NCBI GenBank assembly: GCA_964453995.1
Contig: CAYVQC010000014.1
Span: 13,538-77,537 of the forward strand
Length of the DNA: 64,000 nucleotides
Reading direction: 5' to 3'
Source of the DNA: SKVR01 sp964453995
Lineage (GTDB): Bacteria > Bacteroidota > Bacteroidia > Bacteroidales > UBA7960
Made by a program: the position numbers and the translations under genes. Below the pieces are notes generated by a model. That model was not told where the DNA came from. It saw only the letters and a program-made list of their open reading frames with translations, and did not search any database. How positions within the stretch are numbered: the stretch's first letter is position 1; every line of letters starts with the position of its first letter. Below, in pieces: positions 1-8,706 of the stretch.

Positions 1-452
1 ATTTTGCCAAGTGCCAGTTCATAGTACGCATTGTAGTTTTCTTTGTCAGCATCGATAAATACCAGGTCAAAGGGCCCTTCCAGAGCTGGCAAAATATCAA
101 GTGCCTCGCCTATGTGATAAACAATACTCTCTTCCAGGCCAGCCTCACTGAAGAACGACCGGGTGAAGTCTTCCAGTTCTTCATTATGGTCGATGGTATG
201 CACCACACCGCCGGGTTTCAGGCCCCGGGCAAGGCAAATGGCCGAGTAGCCCGTATAGGTTCCGATTTCAAGAACTCTTGAGGGCTGCACCATACAGCTG
301 ATCATCTCCAGCAGTTTGCCCTGCATGTGGCCCGAGAGCATTCGTGGGCGCAATATCCGGGCATGGGTTTCGCGGTTGAGTTTTTTTAGCAGGGCAGTTT
401 CTTCAGTGGTATGCCTGCTGGCATATTCTTCGGCTTCGGAGTTTACAAACAT
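1..452 (-). CDS. SAM-dependent O-methyltransferase, C-terminus cut by window edge
   Basis: This is a class I O-methyltransferase of the family that transfers a methyl group from S-adenosylmethionine to small catechol-like substrates. About 150 residues from the N-terminus are visible; the rest lies beyond base 1. The SAM-binding motif is clear (VLEIGTYTGYSAICLA, around residues 78-93), followed by an acidic strand-2 motif (HTIDHN) and the metal/SAM-site motif FDLVFIDADKENY. The start is the ATG at 450-452. The gene lies 72 bases after the M16 peptidase gene on the same strand and is probably the last member of the ruvX-def-peptidase operon. The substrate cannot be read from sequence. The family assignment is firm; any specific reaction would be a guess. 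Confidence 0.88.
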   Translation of the reverse strand, partial: MFVNSEAEEYASRHTTEETALLKKLNRETHARILRPRMLSGHMQGKLLEMISCMVQPSRVLEIGTYTGYSAICLARGLKPGGVVHTIDHNEELEDFTRSFFSEAGLEESIVYHIGEALDILPALEGPFDLVFIDADKENYNAYYELALGK

Positions 453-524
453 GGTTATGTGTTTTTAGAATACAAAAATTGTCTATTCGCAGACACTGCC
501 TGTTGCCTGAAAGTCTTCTATCTT

Positions 525-1865
525 TTACCTGGGCCGGTACATAAGCATGCTCAGCCTGGCCGGATCAAAGATTTCATTGGCCACCTCCATCAGATCGGAT
601 GAGGTGATACGCTGGATTTTTTCATTGATCTGCACAATATCGTCAATACGGTCATACAGAATAAGGCTTTTTCCAATGGAGAGCATCTCGTTCACATTGG
701 ATTCAAAAGAAATAGCCACCTGGCCCTGCAACTGCTGTTTTGCCCTTTTCAGCTGCAGGCTACCCAGCCTTTTATCGCGCAACAGGGTAAGTTCTTTTTG
801 TACCAGCGATACTGTGCGGTCAATGGAATCATTGTCGGTACCCATATAAATACTGAAAATCCCGGTGTCGGAATAGGGTTGGTAGTGGCTTTCGATGTTG
901 TAGCAGAAGCCGTACTTTTCCCTGATACCCATATTGAGGCGCGAGTTGAGCCCCGGACCGCCAAGAATATTATTCAGTAAAACAAGGGTGGCTTTCCTGT
1001 CATCATTGGCGCTGTAACCTTCATTACCTATCATGCAGTGCACCTGGTGGTTGCGGCGCTTTACGATTTTTTCTCCGGGAATATAACCGCTGAAGGGTAC
1101 CCGTTCGAGCAAGCGGCTGCGGGGTTCTATATGGCCAAAATACCTCTCAGCCAGGCGCACAAGCTTCTTAAAATCTATGTTTCCCACTGATGAGATCACC
1201 ATTTCGTGGGTGGCATAATTGTTATGTACAAAATCAAGGATGTGTTTTTGCCTGAAGCGCCGCAGGTGAGACGGGGTTCCCAGGATATTGGCTCCCATGG
1301 GATGATCCCCGAAAATGATAGTGTCAAAATCGTCGAAGATCTGTTCGCCCGGGCTGTCTTTGTAAGAATTGATCTCGTCAATTACCACGTCCTTCTCCTT
1401 GCTGATCTCCTTTTCGGGAAACACCGAGCCAAATACAATATCGGAAATAAGATCAAGACACCGGGCATAATGCGTATTCATAAAAGTGGCATATATGCAG
1501 GTATCTTCTTTGCTGGTATAAGCATTGATCTCACCCCCCACATTTTCCATGTGGCTGAGGATCTGGTAGGCTTTTCTTTTTTGGGTTCCTTTAAAAATAA
1601 GGTGCTCTATAAAATGGGCGAGTCCCTGTTCCTGCTTTTGTTCGTCCCTGGAACCGACATTGATGGTGAGCCCGCAATGTGCCACGTAACTGTCGGCATG
1701 TTTGTGTACCAGCCTTATGCCATTGGGTAGGGTATGAAATGAATACTGCAGGTTTTCCCGGTTGGGGCTGGCTATCATGGCCAAAGGCGAGGGACTAACT
1801 GTTTTTGATCCGGTAATACCGGGATCAGCTTTTGCAAAAATATTTCTGGAGTGGATAAGGGTCAT
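525..1865 (-). CDS. M16 family zinc metallopeptidase (pitrilysin/processing-peptidase type)
   Basis: A 446-residue zinc peptidase of the M16B type, which usually works as a two-domain chamber degrading peptides or trimming exported proteins. The inverted zinc motif is present as HFIEH (His84, Glu87, His88), and the third ligand Glu164 sits exactly 76 residues after His88, the spacing known for this family. The C-terminal half has the second, inactive M16 fold. The length fits a single-chain M16B subunit. The chosen ATG overlaps the def stop codon by four bases (ATGA), which favours it and suggests translational coupling. However, the first 29 residues look unlike the family and an internal Met30 (base 1778) is a plausible alternative. 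No signal peptide is evident. The substrate is unknown. Confidence 0.92.
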   Translation of the reverse strand: MTLIHSRNIFAKADPGITGSKTVSPSPLAMIASPNRENLQYSFHTLPNGIRLVHKHADSYVAHCGLTINVGSRDEQKQEQGLAHFIEHLIFKGTQKRKAYQILSHMENVGGEINAYTSKEDTCIYATFMNTHYARCLDLISDIVFGSVFPEKEISKEKDVVIDEINSYKDSPGEQIFDDFDTIIFGDHPMGANILGTPSHLRRFRQKHILDFVHNNYATHEMVISSVGNIDFKKLVRLAERYFGHIEPRSRLLERVPFSGYIPGEKIVKRRNHQVHCMIGNEGYSANDDRKATLVLLNNILGGPGLNSRLNMGIREKYGFCYNIESHYQPYSDTGIFSIYMGTDNDSIDRTVSLVQKELTLLRDKRLGSLQLKRAKQQLQGQVAISFESNVNEMLSIGKSLILYDRIDDIVQINEKIQRITSSDLMEVANEIFDPARLSMLMYRPR

Positions 1866-2422
1866 TTTTTTTGTGCAAATCTCATTTTGTAAGCAGGGTT
1901 TACATTCCCTTTTACAATGTTGGTGAGTTTGTTGCGGATCAGCCTTCTTTTAAGGGGTGTGATGCGATCAACAAACACAATTCCATCAATATGGTCGTAC
2001 TCATGCTGGATGATACGGGCTGCAATCCCCTCAAAATCTTCTTCAAAGGTGTTGAAATTTTCATCCTGGTACCTGATCCTGATTTTGGGTTTGCGGGCCA
2101 CATCTTCCCTCAGATCAGGAAAACTCAAACAGCCTTCGTTAAAATACCATTCCTCTCCCGATTCCTCAATCATTTGGGCATTGATGAAAACCTTTTTAAA
2201 ATCTTTCAGGTGCGCTTCGTCTTCTTCAAAAGGACTGGCATCTATCAGGAATAGTCGTATGGGTTTGCCAATTTGTGGTGCGGCAAGCCCTACACCATTG
2301 GCATTATACATGGTTTCCCACATATCTTCTATAAGGGTTTTTAGTCCGGGGTAAGATGCGTCAATTTCCCCGGCTTTCTGTTTCAACACGGAATTACCGT
2401 ATCCCACAATTGGTAAAATCAT
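1862..2422 (-). CDS. def: Peptide deformylase
   Basis: This enzyme removes the formyl group from the N-terminal methionine of newly made proteins in the cytoplasm. All three diagnostic motifs are intact in 186 residues: GVGLAAPQIG (residues 43-52), EGCLSFP with the metal ligand Cys98, and QHEYDH with ligands His140 and His144 and the catalytic Glu141. The length is normal for a bacterial deformylase. It sits between ruvX (34 bases upstream) and the M16 peptidase (4-base overlap), so it is probably cotranscribed from the promoter before ruvX. Nothing unusual was seen. Confidence 0.98.
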   Translation of the reverse strand: MILPIVGYGNSVLKQKAGEIDASYPGLKTLIEDMWETMYNANGVGLAAPQIGKPIRLFLIDASPFEEDEAHLKDFKKVFINAQMIEESGEEWYFNEGCLSFPDLREDVARKPKIRIRYQDENFNTFEEDFEGIAARIIQHEYDHIDGIVFVDRITPLKRRLIRNKLTNIVKGNVNPAYKMRFAQKK

Positions 2423-2456
2423 TCTTTTTTCTTTTTAATCATTTTCCAGTGCAGTA

Positions 2457-2882
2457 TTACTGCTCCCTGAATCGTTTGTGTTCCATAAATGACTGAAGAA
2501 TCAGTGTGGCACTGATCGCATCAACCAGTTCTTTGTTTTGCCGTTGTTTTTTGCTTAATCCGGCATCAATCATGGTCTGAAAGGCCATTTGAGAGGTAAA
2601 ACGTTCATCTATCCTTTCAACAGTTATGGTGGGGAAATGTTTCCTCAGGTTTTTTACAAAGGGTTCGATAAACCGGGATGCATCTGAGGCGCGATTCTTC
2701 ATGTCGCGCGGTTCACCTACTACGATACATTCTACATTCTCGCGTTGCAGATAATTGCGCAAAAAATCAAAAAGATCTTTTACATGCACGGTGGTTAATG
2801 CATTGGCAATGATCTGCCCCTCATCAGTAACAGCAATCCCGGCACGTTTTTGACCGTAATCGATGGCTAAGATTCTTCCCAT
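2457..2882 (-). CDS. ruvX: Putative pre-16S rRNA nuclease / Holliday junction resolvase-like protein (RuvX, YqgF)
   Basis: A 141-residue RNase H-fold protein of the RuvX/YqgF family, linked in other bacteria to 5' maturation of 16S rRNA and, earlier, to Holliday junction resolution. The family signature MGRILAIDYGQKRAGIAV opens the protein, with the first catalytic Asp in AIDYG. Further conserved stretches are VVGEPRD, ERIDERFTS and the C-terminal VDAISATLILQSF. The reading frame stays open eight codons further upstream, but those codons overlap the -7 promoter box at 2904-2911, so the ATG at 2880-2882 is chosen. It is the first gene of a minus-strand operon with def, the M16 peptidase and probably the O-methyltransferase. 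Confidence 0.94.
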   Translation of the reverse strand: MGRILAIDYGQKRAGIAVTDEGQIIANALTTVHVKDLFDFLRNYLQRENVECIVVGEPRDMKNRASDASRFIEPFVKNLRKHFPTITVERIDERFTSQMAFQTMIDAGLSKKQRQNKELVDAISATLILQSFMEHKRFREQ

Positions 2883-2903
2883 AACGGATTGATAAAAACG
2901 CTG

Positions 2904-2911
2904 CAAAGATA
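2904..2911 (-). promoter_or_regulatory. Bacteroidota -7 promoter box for the ruvX operon
   Basis: The minus strand reads TATCTTTG, an exact match to the phylum's TAnnTTTG -7 element, 21 bases before the ruvX ATG. A T-rich TTTTTG lies 24 bases further upstream, longer than the usual 19-21 spacing, so the -33 element is weak. The position supports the shorter ruvX start. Confidence 0.6.
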
Positions 2912-3014
2912 AGGAAACTTAACCACTTAAGCTCTCAAAAATACACATGCAGCCTACCTGGCTTTTTCAATGAATCCAATTGGACACGATCATCAATTTT
3001 TGCAATAGTTTTGC

Positions 3015-3022
3015 TACTTTTG
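3015..3022 (+). promoter_or_regulatory. Bacteroidota -7 promoter box for ftsK
   Basis: The sequence TACTTTTG matches TAnnTTTG and lies 27 bases before the ATG at 3050. No good TTTG is found at the expected -33 distance. The box would lie inside the coding region if the upstream TTG at 3011 were used, which argues against that start. Confidence 0.5.
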
Positions 3023-3049
3023 CGTTTGGAAAATACTAATGCCAGGCAC

Positions 3050-5650
3050 ATGCGAAAGAAGAAGACCAATCCTCCAAAAAATACCTATAAAGACAAACCC
3101 ACCAACGGAAACGGAAAAGGCGGTAACACAGCAAAACACAATGACCTGAAAGGCGAGAAGTTTAAATGGAAATATCTTTTCGGCTCCTTCAGAGACAACC
3201 GGTACAGAAAGATATTGGGGTTGCTGCTGATTATTGTTTCACTGTACCTCTTCCTTTCCTTCACTTCCTATCTTTTCAACTGGCAGGATGATGACTCATA
3301 CCTTTCCAACAAAACTTTTGACTTTACACTCCTTGCCGACCACTCTGTTATTGCTCAAAACATGATGGGAAGGTTGGGAGCCGTTACGGCGCACCTGTTT
3401 ATTAAAAAATGGTTTGGTATTTCCTCGTTTCTTTTCGCCCTGGTAGGTTTTGTGGCCGGGGTAAAACTGCTTACCCGAAGATCGTTGCTGCCCCTGTGGA
3501 AGACGGTAAGGTACAGTTTTTTCAGCCTTATCTGGTTCTCCATTGCCCTGGGTTTCATTTTTACCTCAGATAACCTTACCCTGCTGGGGGGTACCTTTGG
3601 TTATGAAACCAACGTAATACTTAACGGTATTTTTGGAAAAATCGGCACCGGATTGATCCTCCTTTTTGCCATGGCCAGTTTTTTGATCATTGTATTCAAT
3701 CTCAACATGGATCATTTCAGGGCTATGTGGAGTAAATTTAAAAAAGATGGCTTGCAGGAGGCGGAAGAAACCGCAAACACTACGGCAGAACCAACACTGG
3801 GAAAGAATGAGGAGACAGAAAATCTCCCGGACGAAGATGAAGAGAGGGATTATGCTATGCAACAAGAGTGGGACGGGAATTCTGAATCGGAATCTGCCAT
3901 CATAGAAAAGATCCGCAACAAATCGGAGAACGGAAATGGCAGCGGAGAAGAGTTTTTTGAATTCAATGTGGGTGAAGATGAAAGCCGCTCTTCAGCCAAA
4001 GATGAAAAATCTGGCGAAAGTGCTGTAGACAAAGATCCGGAACTGGAGATTGAGATCACCGACGACAGAAAGATCAGTAACAGCAATTACCAACCTATCG
4101 ACGATCCTTCGGCAGGCGATGCCATTGCTGGAGAAAGAGAGTTGGGGGATTATGACCCCACCCTGGATCTTCCTCACTACAAGTTGCCCCCGGTAGATAT
4201 CCTGGAAGATCATGGAGACAGCTCCATTAAGGTAAACAAGGAAGAACTGGAAGCCAACAAAACACGTATCCTGGATACCCTACGCAACTACTCCATCGAG
4301 ATCGACAAGATCAAGGCTACCATAGGGCCTACCGTAACCCTTTATGAGATCATCCCGGCTGCCGGAGTAAGGATTTCCAAGATACGCAACCTGGAAGACG
4401 ATATTGCCCTGAGCCTTTCTGCCCTGGGTATAAGGATTATAGCACCCATACCGGGAAGAGGAACCATTGGAATTGAAGTGCCCAACAGCAAGCCTGAAAT
4501 CGTCCCCATGAAAGCCATCCTGGGGCACGAAAAGTTCCAGAACTCCGGATTTGAGCTGCCCATTGGGCTTGGCAAAACCATTGCCAACGAAACCTATATT
4601 GCCGACCTTACCAAGATGCCTCACCTGCTGATGGCCGGTGCTACAGGACAGGGAAAGTCGGTAGGGCTCAATGCCATCCTGGCTTCCATACTCTACAAAA
4701 AACATCCGGCCTATGTAAAATTTGTGCTGGTAGACCCCAAAAAAGTAGAGCTCACACTCTTTTCCAAAATTGAACGACACTACCTGGCCAAGTTGCCCGA
4801 CTCGGAGGAAGCCATCATCACCGATACCCGGAAAGTGGTGCGCACCCTCAACTCTCTTTGCGTGGAAATGGACAACCGTTATGATCTGCTCAAAGACGCC
4901 CAGGTAAGGACCATCAAGGAATACAATGCCAAATTTATCAGCCGGAAACTCAACCCCAATCACGGGCACCGCTTTTTGCCCTACATCATCTTGTTCATCG
5001 ATGAGTTTGCCGACCTGATCATGACCGCCGGCAAGGAAATAGAGCTTCCCATTGCACGCCTTGCCCAGCTGGCCAGGGCAGTGGGAATCCACCTGATCAT
5101 TGCCACACAACGTCCTTCGGTCAATATCATTACAGGTATGATCAAGGCCAACTTCCCCGCCCGGATAGCCTTCAGGGTTACCTCCAAGATCGATTCACGC
5201 ACCATCCTGGATACCGGTGGAGCCGACCAGCTCATCGGACGCGGCGATATGTTGCTCAGCACCGGCAGTGATCTGCTCAGGTTGCAGTGCGCATTTATCG
5301 ATACCCCCGAAATTGACCGCATCACCGAATTTATTGGCTCCCAAAGAGCTTACCCCGATGCTTTTATGCTACCCGAAGTTGCTGATGATGAAGCAGGAGA
5401 AATGGAAGACTTTGACCCGGCAGAAAGAGATGAACTCTTTGAAGAAGCCGCCAGGGTAATTGTTGCCACTCAACAAGGTTCTACCTCTTTGCTGCAAAGA
5501 AAACTAAAGCTGGGCTACAACCGTGCCGGAAGAATTATTGATCAGCTGGAAGCTGCCGGAATTGTTGGTCCGTTTGAAGGAAGCAAAGCCAGAGAGGTAA
5601 GAATAAAAGACGAAGTTACTTTGGAACAGATTTTGAAAGGTAATGCGTAG
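3050..5650 (+). CDS. ftsK: DNA translocase FtsK/SpoIIIE
   Basis: A septal DNA pump that moves and helps resolve chromosome ends during division. In the 866-residue form chosen here there is a basic N-terminus, then about four membrane segments (roughly residues 45-215), an acidic linker (about 230-390) and the RecA-like motor. The motor has Walker A GATGQGKS near residue 530 and Walker B LFIDEFADL near residue 647. A C-terminal winged-helix gamma domain (about 800-855, with LLQRKLKLGYNRAGRIIDQLE) would read orienting DNA sites. The frame is open from a TTG at 3011, but the promoter box overlaps that stretch, so the ATG at 3050 is preferred. The lolA-like gene follows 91 bases later, an arrangement common in this phylum. 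Confidence 0.97.
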   Translation: MRKKKTNPPKNTYKDKPTNGNGKGGNTAKHNDLKGEKFKWKYLFGSFRDNRYRKILGLLLIIVSLYLFLSFTSYLFNWQDDDSYLSNKTFDFTLLADHSVIAQNMMGRLGAVTAHLFIKKWFGISSFLFALVGFVAGVKLLTRRSLLPLWKTVRYSFFSLIWFSIALGFIFTSDNLTLLGGTFGYETNVILNGIFGKIGTGLILLFAMASFLIIVFNLNMDHFRAMWSKFKKDGLQEAEETANTTAEPTLGKNEETENLPDEDEERDYAMQQEWDGNSESESAIIEKIRNKSENGNGSGEEFFEFNVGEDESRSSAKDEKSGESAVDKDPELEIEITDDRKISNSNYQPIDDPSAGDAIAGERELGDYDPTLDLPHYKLPPVDILEDHGDSSIKVNKEELEANKTRILDTLRNYSIEIDKIKATIGPTVTLYEIIPAAGVRISKIRNLEDDIALSLSALGIRIIAPIPGRGTIGIEVPNSKPEIVPMKAILGHEKFQNSGFELPIGLGKTIANETYIADLTKMPHLLMAGATGQGKSVGLNAILASILYKKHPAYVKFVLVDPKKVELTLFSKIERHYLAKLPDSEEAIITDTRKVVRTLNSLCVEMDNRYDLLKDAQVRTIKEYNAKFISRKLNPNHGHRFLPYIILFIDEFADLIMTAGKEIELPIARLAQLARAVGIHLIIATQRPSVNIITGMIKANFPARIAFRVTSKIDSRTILDTGGADQLIGRGDMLLSTGSDLLRLQCAFIDTPEIDRITEFIGSQRAYPDAFMLPEVADDEAGEMEDFDPAERDELFEEAARVIVATQQGSTSLLQRKLKLGYNRAGRIIDQLEAAGIVGPFEGSKAREVRIKDEVTLEQILKGNA

Positions 5651-5741
5651 TATTTTGCCATCCTCTTTTTTTGTGATATTGTACGGATGAGGATTGCTGC
5701 GAAGCTAAAAATATTTTTAATCCAACTTAAAACAAATTGAA

Positions 5742-6404
5742 ATGAAAAAATATGCATTTTTAATGATGGCCTTTGCTGTCATTACTTTTCTCGCCCAGGC
5801 CCAAAACAATCCTGAAACAGCGGCAGAACAGCAGGGGAAAAAACTTCTCCAGGAAGCCAGCGATAAAATAAAAGGATACTCTTCTATGGAAGTGGAATTT
5901 ACCTATACCATGGAAAACACCGAAATGGATATCACTGAAACCATGGAGGGTAAAATCTATTCCAGCGGAGATAAGTATCGCATGGTTATGGGTGAAAATG
6001 TTTTTATTTCTGATGGAGAGACCGTGTGGAACTTCATTGATGAACTTTATGAAATTCAGATCAATACTGTAGAGAACAGCGAAGGAGGACTAACCCCAAC
6101 TGCGTTGCTGGAAAATTTTGAACAGGAATACCGGGCAAAATTCATCAGGCAGGAAAACCACGAAGGCACAATGGTGGACATTATTGATCTGGTACCCAAT
6201 ACACCGCAATCATTCTTTAAATATCGTGTTGCTCTTAACGCTCAGGATCACTCGCTGGTATATACCATTGCCTACGACCGTCACGGAGGAACCTACACCT
6301 ACTCCATTGACTCCCTCAAACCCAACGCATCCATACCTGATTCAATGTTTGTTTTCGACAGGGAAGACTTCCCCGCCGATGCTGATGTGATTGACTTACG
6401 ATGA
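5742..6404 (+). CDS. LolA-like periplasmic lipoprotein carrier
   Basis: A 220-residue exported protein with a clear signal peptide (MKKYAFLMMAFAVITFLAQAQ, cleaved after about residue 21). The mature part has the LolA pattern: an amphipathic start (LLQEASDKIKGYSSMEVEFTYTM), a VWNF strand after VFISDGE, and late strands ending in SMFVFDREDFP. LolA proteins ferry lipoproteins from the inner to the outer membrane. It lies just downstream of ftsK and may be cotranscribed with it. A hairpin at 6547-6588 is a candidate end of the transcript. The family call rests on the overall pattern and on context, not on a single catalytic residue. Confidence 0.85.
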   Translation: MKKYAFLMMAFAVITFLAQAQNNPETAAEQQGKKLLQEASDKIKGYSSMEVEFTYTMENTEMDITETMEGKIYSSGDKYRMVMGENVFISDGETVWNFIDELYEIQINTVENSEGGLTPTALLENFEQEYRAKFIRQENHEGTMVDIIDLVPNTPQSFFKYRVALNAQDHSLVYTIAYDRHGGTYTYSIDSLKPNASIPDSMFVFDREDFPADADVIDLR

Positions 6405-6546
6405 CAATTATTATCCCAGAACCAATTATTGTTCGGGAGTAGTTGCCATTTATAGGCAAGATGTAAATTGTTTTACTCTACCTTGCCGCTGATTTAGAAA
6501 TAAAAAGGAAACTCTTTGGTAATTGCGTTTGCCAGAATACTTGCAG

Positions 6547-6588
6547 AAATGATCACTTACTAATCCTGGTGGGTGATCATTTTGTTTT
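6547..6588 (+). terminator. Hairpin terminator for ftsK-lolA, overlapping the end of the antisense gene
   Basis: Perfect 10-base arms AAATGATCAC (6547-6556) and GTGATCATTT (6573-6582) are followed on the plus strand by TGTTTTTG. The stem covers the stop codon and last codons of the convergent LysM gene. On the minus strand no T-run follows, so it is better suited to the plus-strand transcript. Confidence 0.6.
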
Positions 6589-8614
6589 TGGGGTCGCGCA
6601 CATCAATCAATCTGTAGTCGCGGTAAGTAAAGATGTAAACGAATCTGTTCTCCCAACCACTCTCATCGTCGGGCCTTTGAAACAAAAAGGGTGTTTCGTA
6701 AGACTTTGAATGATTAATAAAACTGATGCATCTGTGGAATTCGGTACCATAATGCATGAGTGCGGAAAAGAAATACATACCCGTTCTTACCCCCATAAAA
6801 GCCATATTGTCAGGCTCTACATGATTGATATCCCTGTATTTTTTAATGAAGTTGATGTTGTCAGAATTGGTATAATCGATAAAATCTGCGTCAAAAAGAT
6901 GCACTTTGAGATTCATAAGGTATCTGCTGTCCAGTGAACGATAATTACGCCACTGGGGAACACCAAAGACTACCAGGTCAAACGTATCGCGAAGTTGGTT
7001 AAGCTCCCGGGTATAGTTGGCAATCTGTGGTTCACCCCCTATAAGGCTGATCAAAATATTTCTTCGGTTTGTATCCAATGTTGCCTTCAGGCTATCAATA
7101 CCATTCAGGGTATAAATTACTTCCTGCACAAGATCGCGCTGCCTGTATTTTTCATAACGCGGATCCAGGTCAGGGTTGCCACTTTGTTTGGCATCAAGCA
7201 GTGAATCGTTGAGCACATACACATTGGTTATTCTTTCTCCCACATACACGCCATCAAAAAAATAACCATCAAGGTGCGCCAGGTTTATGCTGTCGCGTTT
7301 ATAATGCCAGCGATTGAGGCTTTCATTAAGGTCTTCTTTGAAACCAGAGATAAGGTCAATGGTTTCCTGCTGGTTGTTATGGACAAGGATAATATTATCA
7401 CCGGGGTATTTTTCCACAATATAGGAAGCAACATCGTTCATGCGGGTTTGAAAACCTGGCGTAGCCTGAAACATATTGGGATATTTCCTGAGAAGACTTC
7501 TATCTTCAGAATAAATTGGGGAAACAATGGGAATATCGCGTTGATGGGCAAAATCGGCTACAATAGGAAAAACATTGGGCAAAAACGGACCAATGATCAG
7601 ATCCATAGATGCCAGGTCATGGTTCCATATGGCAGATCTGGCCTTTGTTTCAGAGTCATCTACATCAATCACGGTGAGGTTGATATCAGCACCAAGCGCC
7701 CTTATGGAATCCAGTGCAAGTACAATTCCTTCATAATACTCCAGGAACCGGAAAGATTGCTCGCGTTCATGCTGGCTCATTTCTTCCCCGTCAGAAACAT
7801 TTTCCAGGTGAAGAGGGATAAGTAAAGCAACATTATAGGAAGACTTGGTTTTGGGATCATCACAATAGGGATCTACAATTACAGAATCTTCATCTGTTTG
7901 CATGTCCTCCTCTTCAGGATCATACGCAAACGGGGGCTGGGTGGGCATTTGCGGTTCTACAGGGATTCGCAGCAGCTGTCCTGCTTTGAGTCCTTCCTTC
8001 AGCTGGGGATTATACTTTTCAAGTTCTTCAACAGAAACATCAAACTCGCGTGAAATGGAAAAAAGGGTTTGTCCCGAAGGCACGGTATATTCTTCAAAAG
8101 CCACCTGGACTTTCCTGGACCTGGGAATCTGAAGAATCATACCTATGTGCAGCCCGGTCCTGATCTCAGGATTATGCTCAATAAGCTCGGCCTCACTAAT
8201 ATCATACTTACGTGAAATACCGTATACTGTTTCCCTGCGCTTTACAAGATGTTCTGTGTATGCAATTTCAAGAAGGGTTTCGGTTTGCTGCTTACGCTGC
8301 GGTTGCTGTCGTTGTTCTTTTTTTACCGGTATCCTTATCAATTGGTTTACCGGGATCTGGTCGGGGTTTACATCGGGATTTTCCCGAAGGATCTCTTCCA
8401 CCGTTACACCATAAGCCCGGGCAATGGAGAACAGGGTTTGTCCCTGCAATATTGCATGGAAAAAATATTCTTTCCCGTCAACAACCTGCACGGTGGTAGA
8501 ACGGTTTACAATTTCAGGAGATTCCTGCCCCATAAGCATATAGGGGGAAACAGATAACCACAGGGCAATAAGAAGGAAGATTTTTTTCACCACAATCATA
8601 ATATTTGATTTCAT
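6560..8614 (-). CDS. Exported protein with three LysM domains fused to a periplasmic-binding-type domain
   Basis: A 684-residue envelope protein. The hydrophobic stretch VKKIFLLIALWLSVSPYMLMG acts as a signal peptide or anchor. Three LysM modules follow at about residues 50-98, 118-165 and 173-223, each with the typical start (GQTLFSIARAYGV, RETVYGISRKYDI, GQTLFSISREFDV). LysM binds peptidoglycan glycan strands. After an acidic linker, residues of about 265-640 resemble a type I periplasmic ligand-binding protein (YNVALLIPLHL, YEGIVLALDSIRALG, LIIGPFLP, IPIVSPIYS). The frame is open to 8650 from a TTG; the ATG at 8614 is chosen. It lies 92 bases downstream of guaA. Such fusions are known in this phylum; the ligand is unknown. 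Confidence 0.85.
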   Translation of the reverse strand: MKSNIMIVVKKIFLLIALWLSVSPYMLMGQESPEIVNRSTTVQVVDGKEYFFHAILQGQTLFSIARAYGVTVEEILRENPDVNPDQIPVNQLIRIPVKKEQRQQPQRKQQTETLLEIAYTEHLVKRRETVYGISRKYDISEAELIEHNPEIRTGLHIGMILQIPRSRKVQVAFEEYTVPSGQTLFSISREFDVSVEELEKYNPQLKEGLKAGQLLRIPVEPQMPTQPPFAYDPEEEDMQTDEDSVIVDPYCDDPKTKSSYNVALLIPLHLENVSDGEEMSQHEREQSFRFLEYYEGIVLALDSIRALGADINLTVIDVDDSETKARSAIWNHDLASMDLIIGPFLPNVFPIVADFAHQRDIPIVSPIYSEDRSLLRKYPNMFQATPGFQTRMNDVASYIVEKYPGDNIILVHNNQQETIDLISGFKEDLNESLNRWHYKRDSINLAHLDGYFFDGVYVGERITNVYVLNDSLLDAKQSGNPDLDPRYEKYRQRDLVQEVIYTLNGIDSLKATLDTNRRNILISLIGGEPQIANYTRELNQLRDTFDLVVFGVPQWRNYRSLDSRYLMNLKVHLFDADFIDYTNSDNINFIKKYRDINHVEPDNMAFMGVRTGMYFFSALMHYGTEFHRCISFINHSKSYETPFLFQRPDDESGWENRFVYIFTYRDYRLIDVRDPKNKMITHQD

Positions 8615-8706
8615 AAAAGAGCCTGTAAAAAATAGTAAGGCGCCTGGCAAACAGAGCCAATACCATTACGGAAAGGTAGCTTAAATTATTGTCTGCAGGC
8701 TTTTAT

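Noticed and set aside
4280..5110. 276-codon open frame on the minus strand inside ftsK
   Set aside because: Antisense shadow of a conserved motor domain; the product is low-complexity and matches nothing.
6405..6440. Hairpin CCCAGAAC / GTTCGGG right after lolA
   Set aside because: The stem has a bulge and no T-run follows; the downstream hairpin at 6547 is better.
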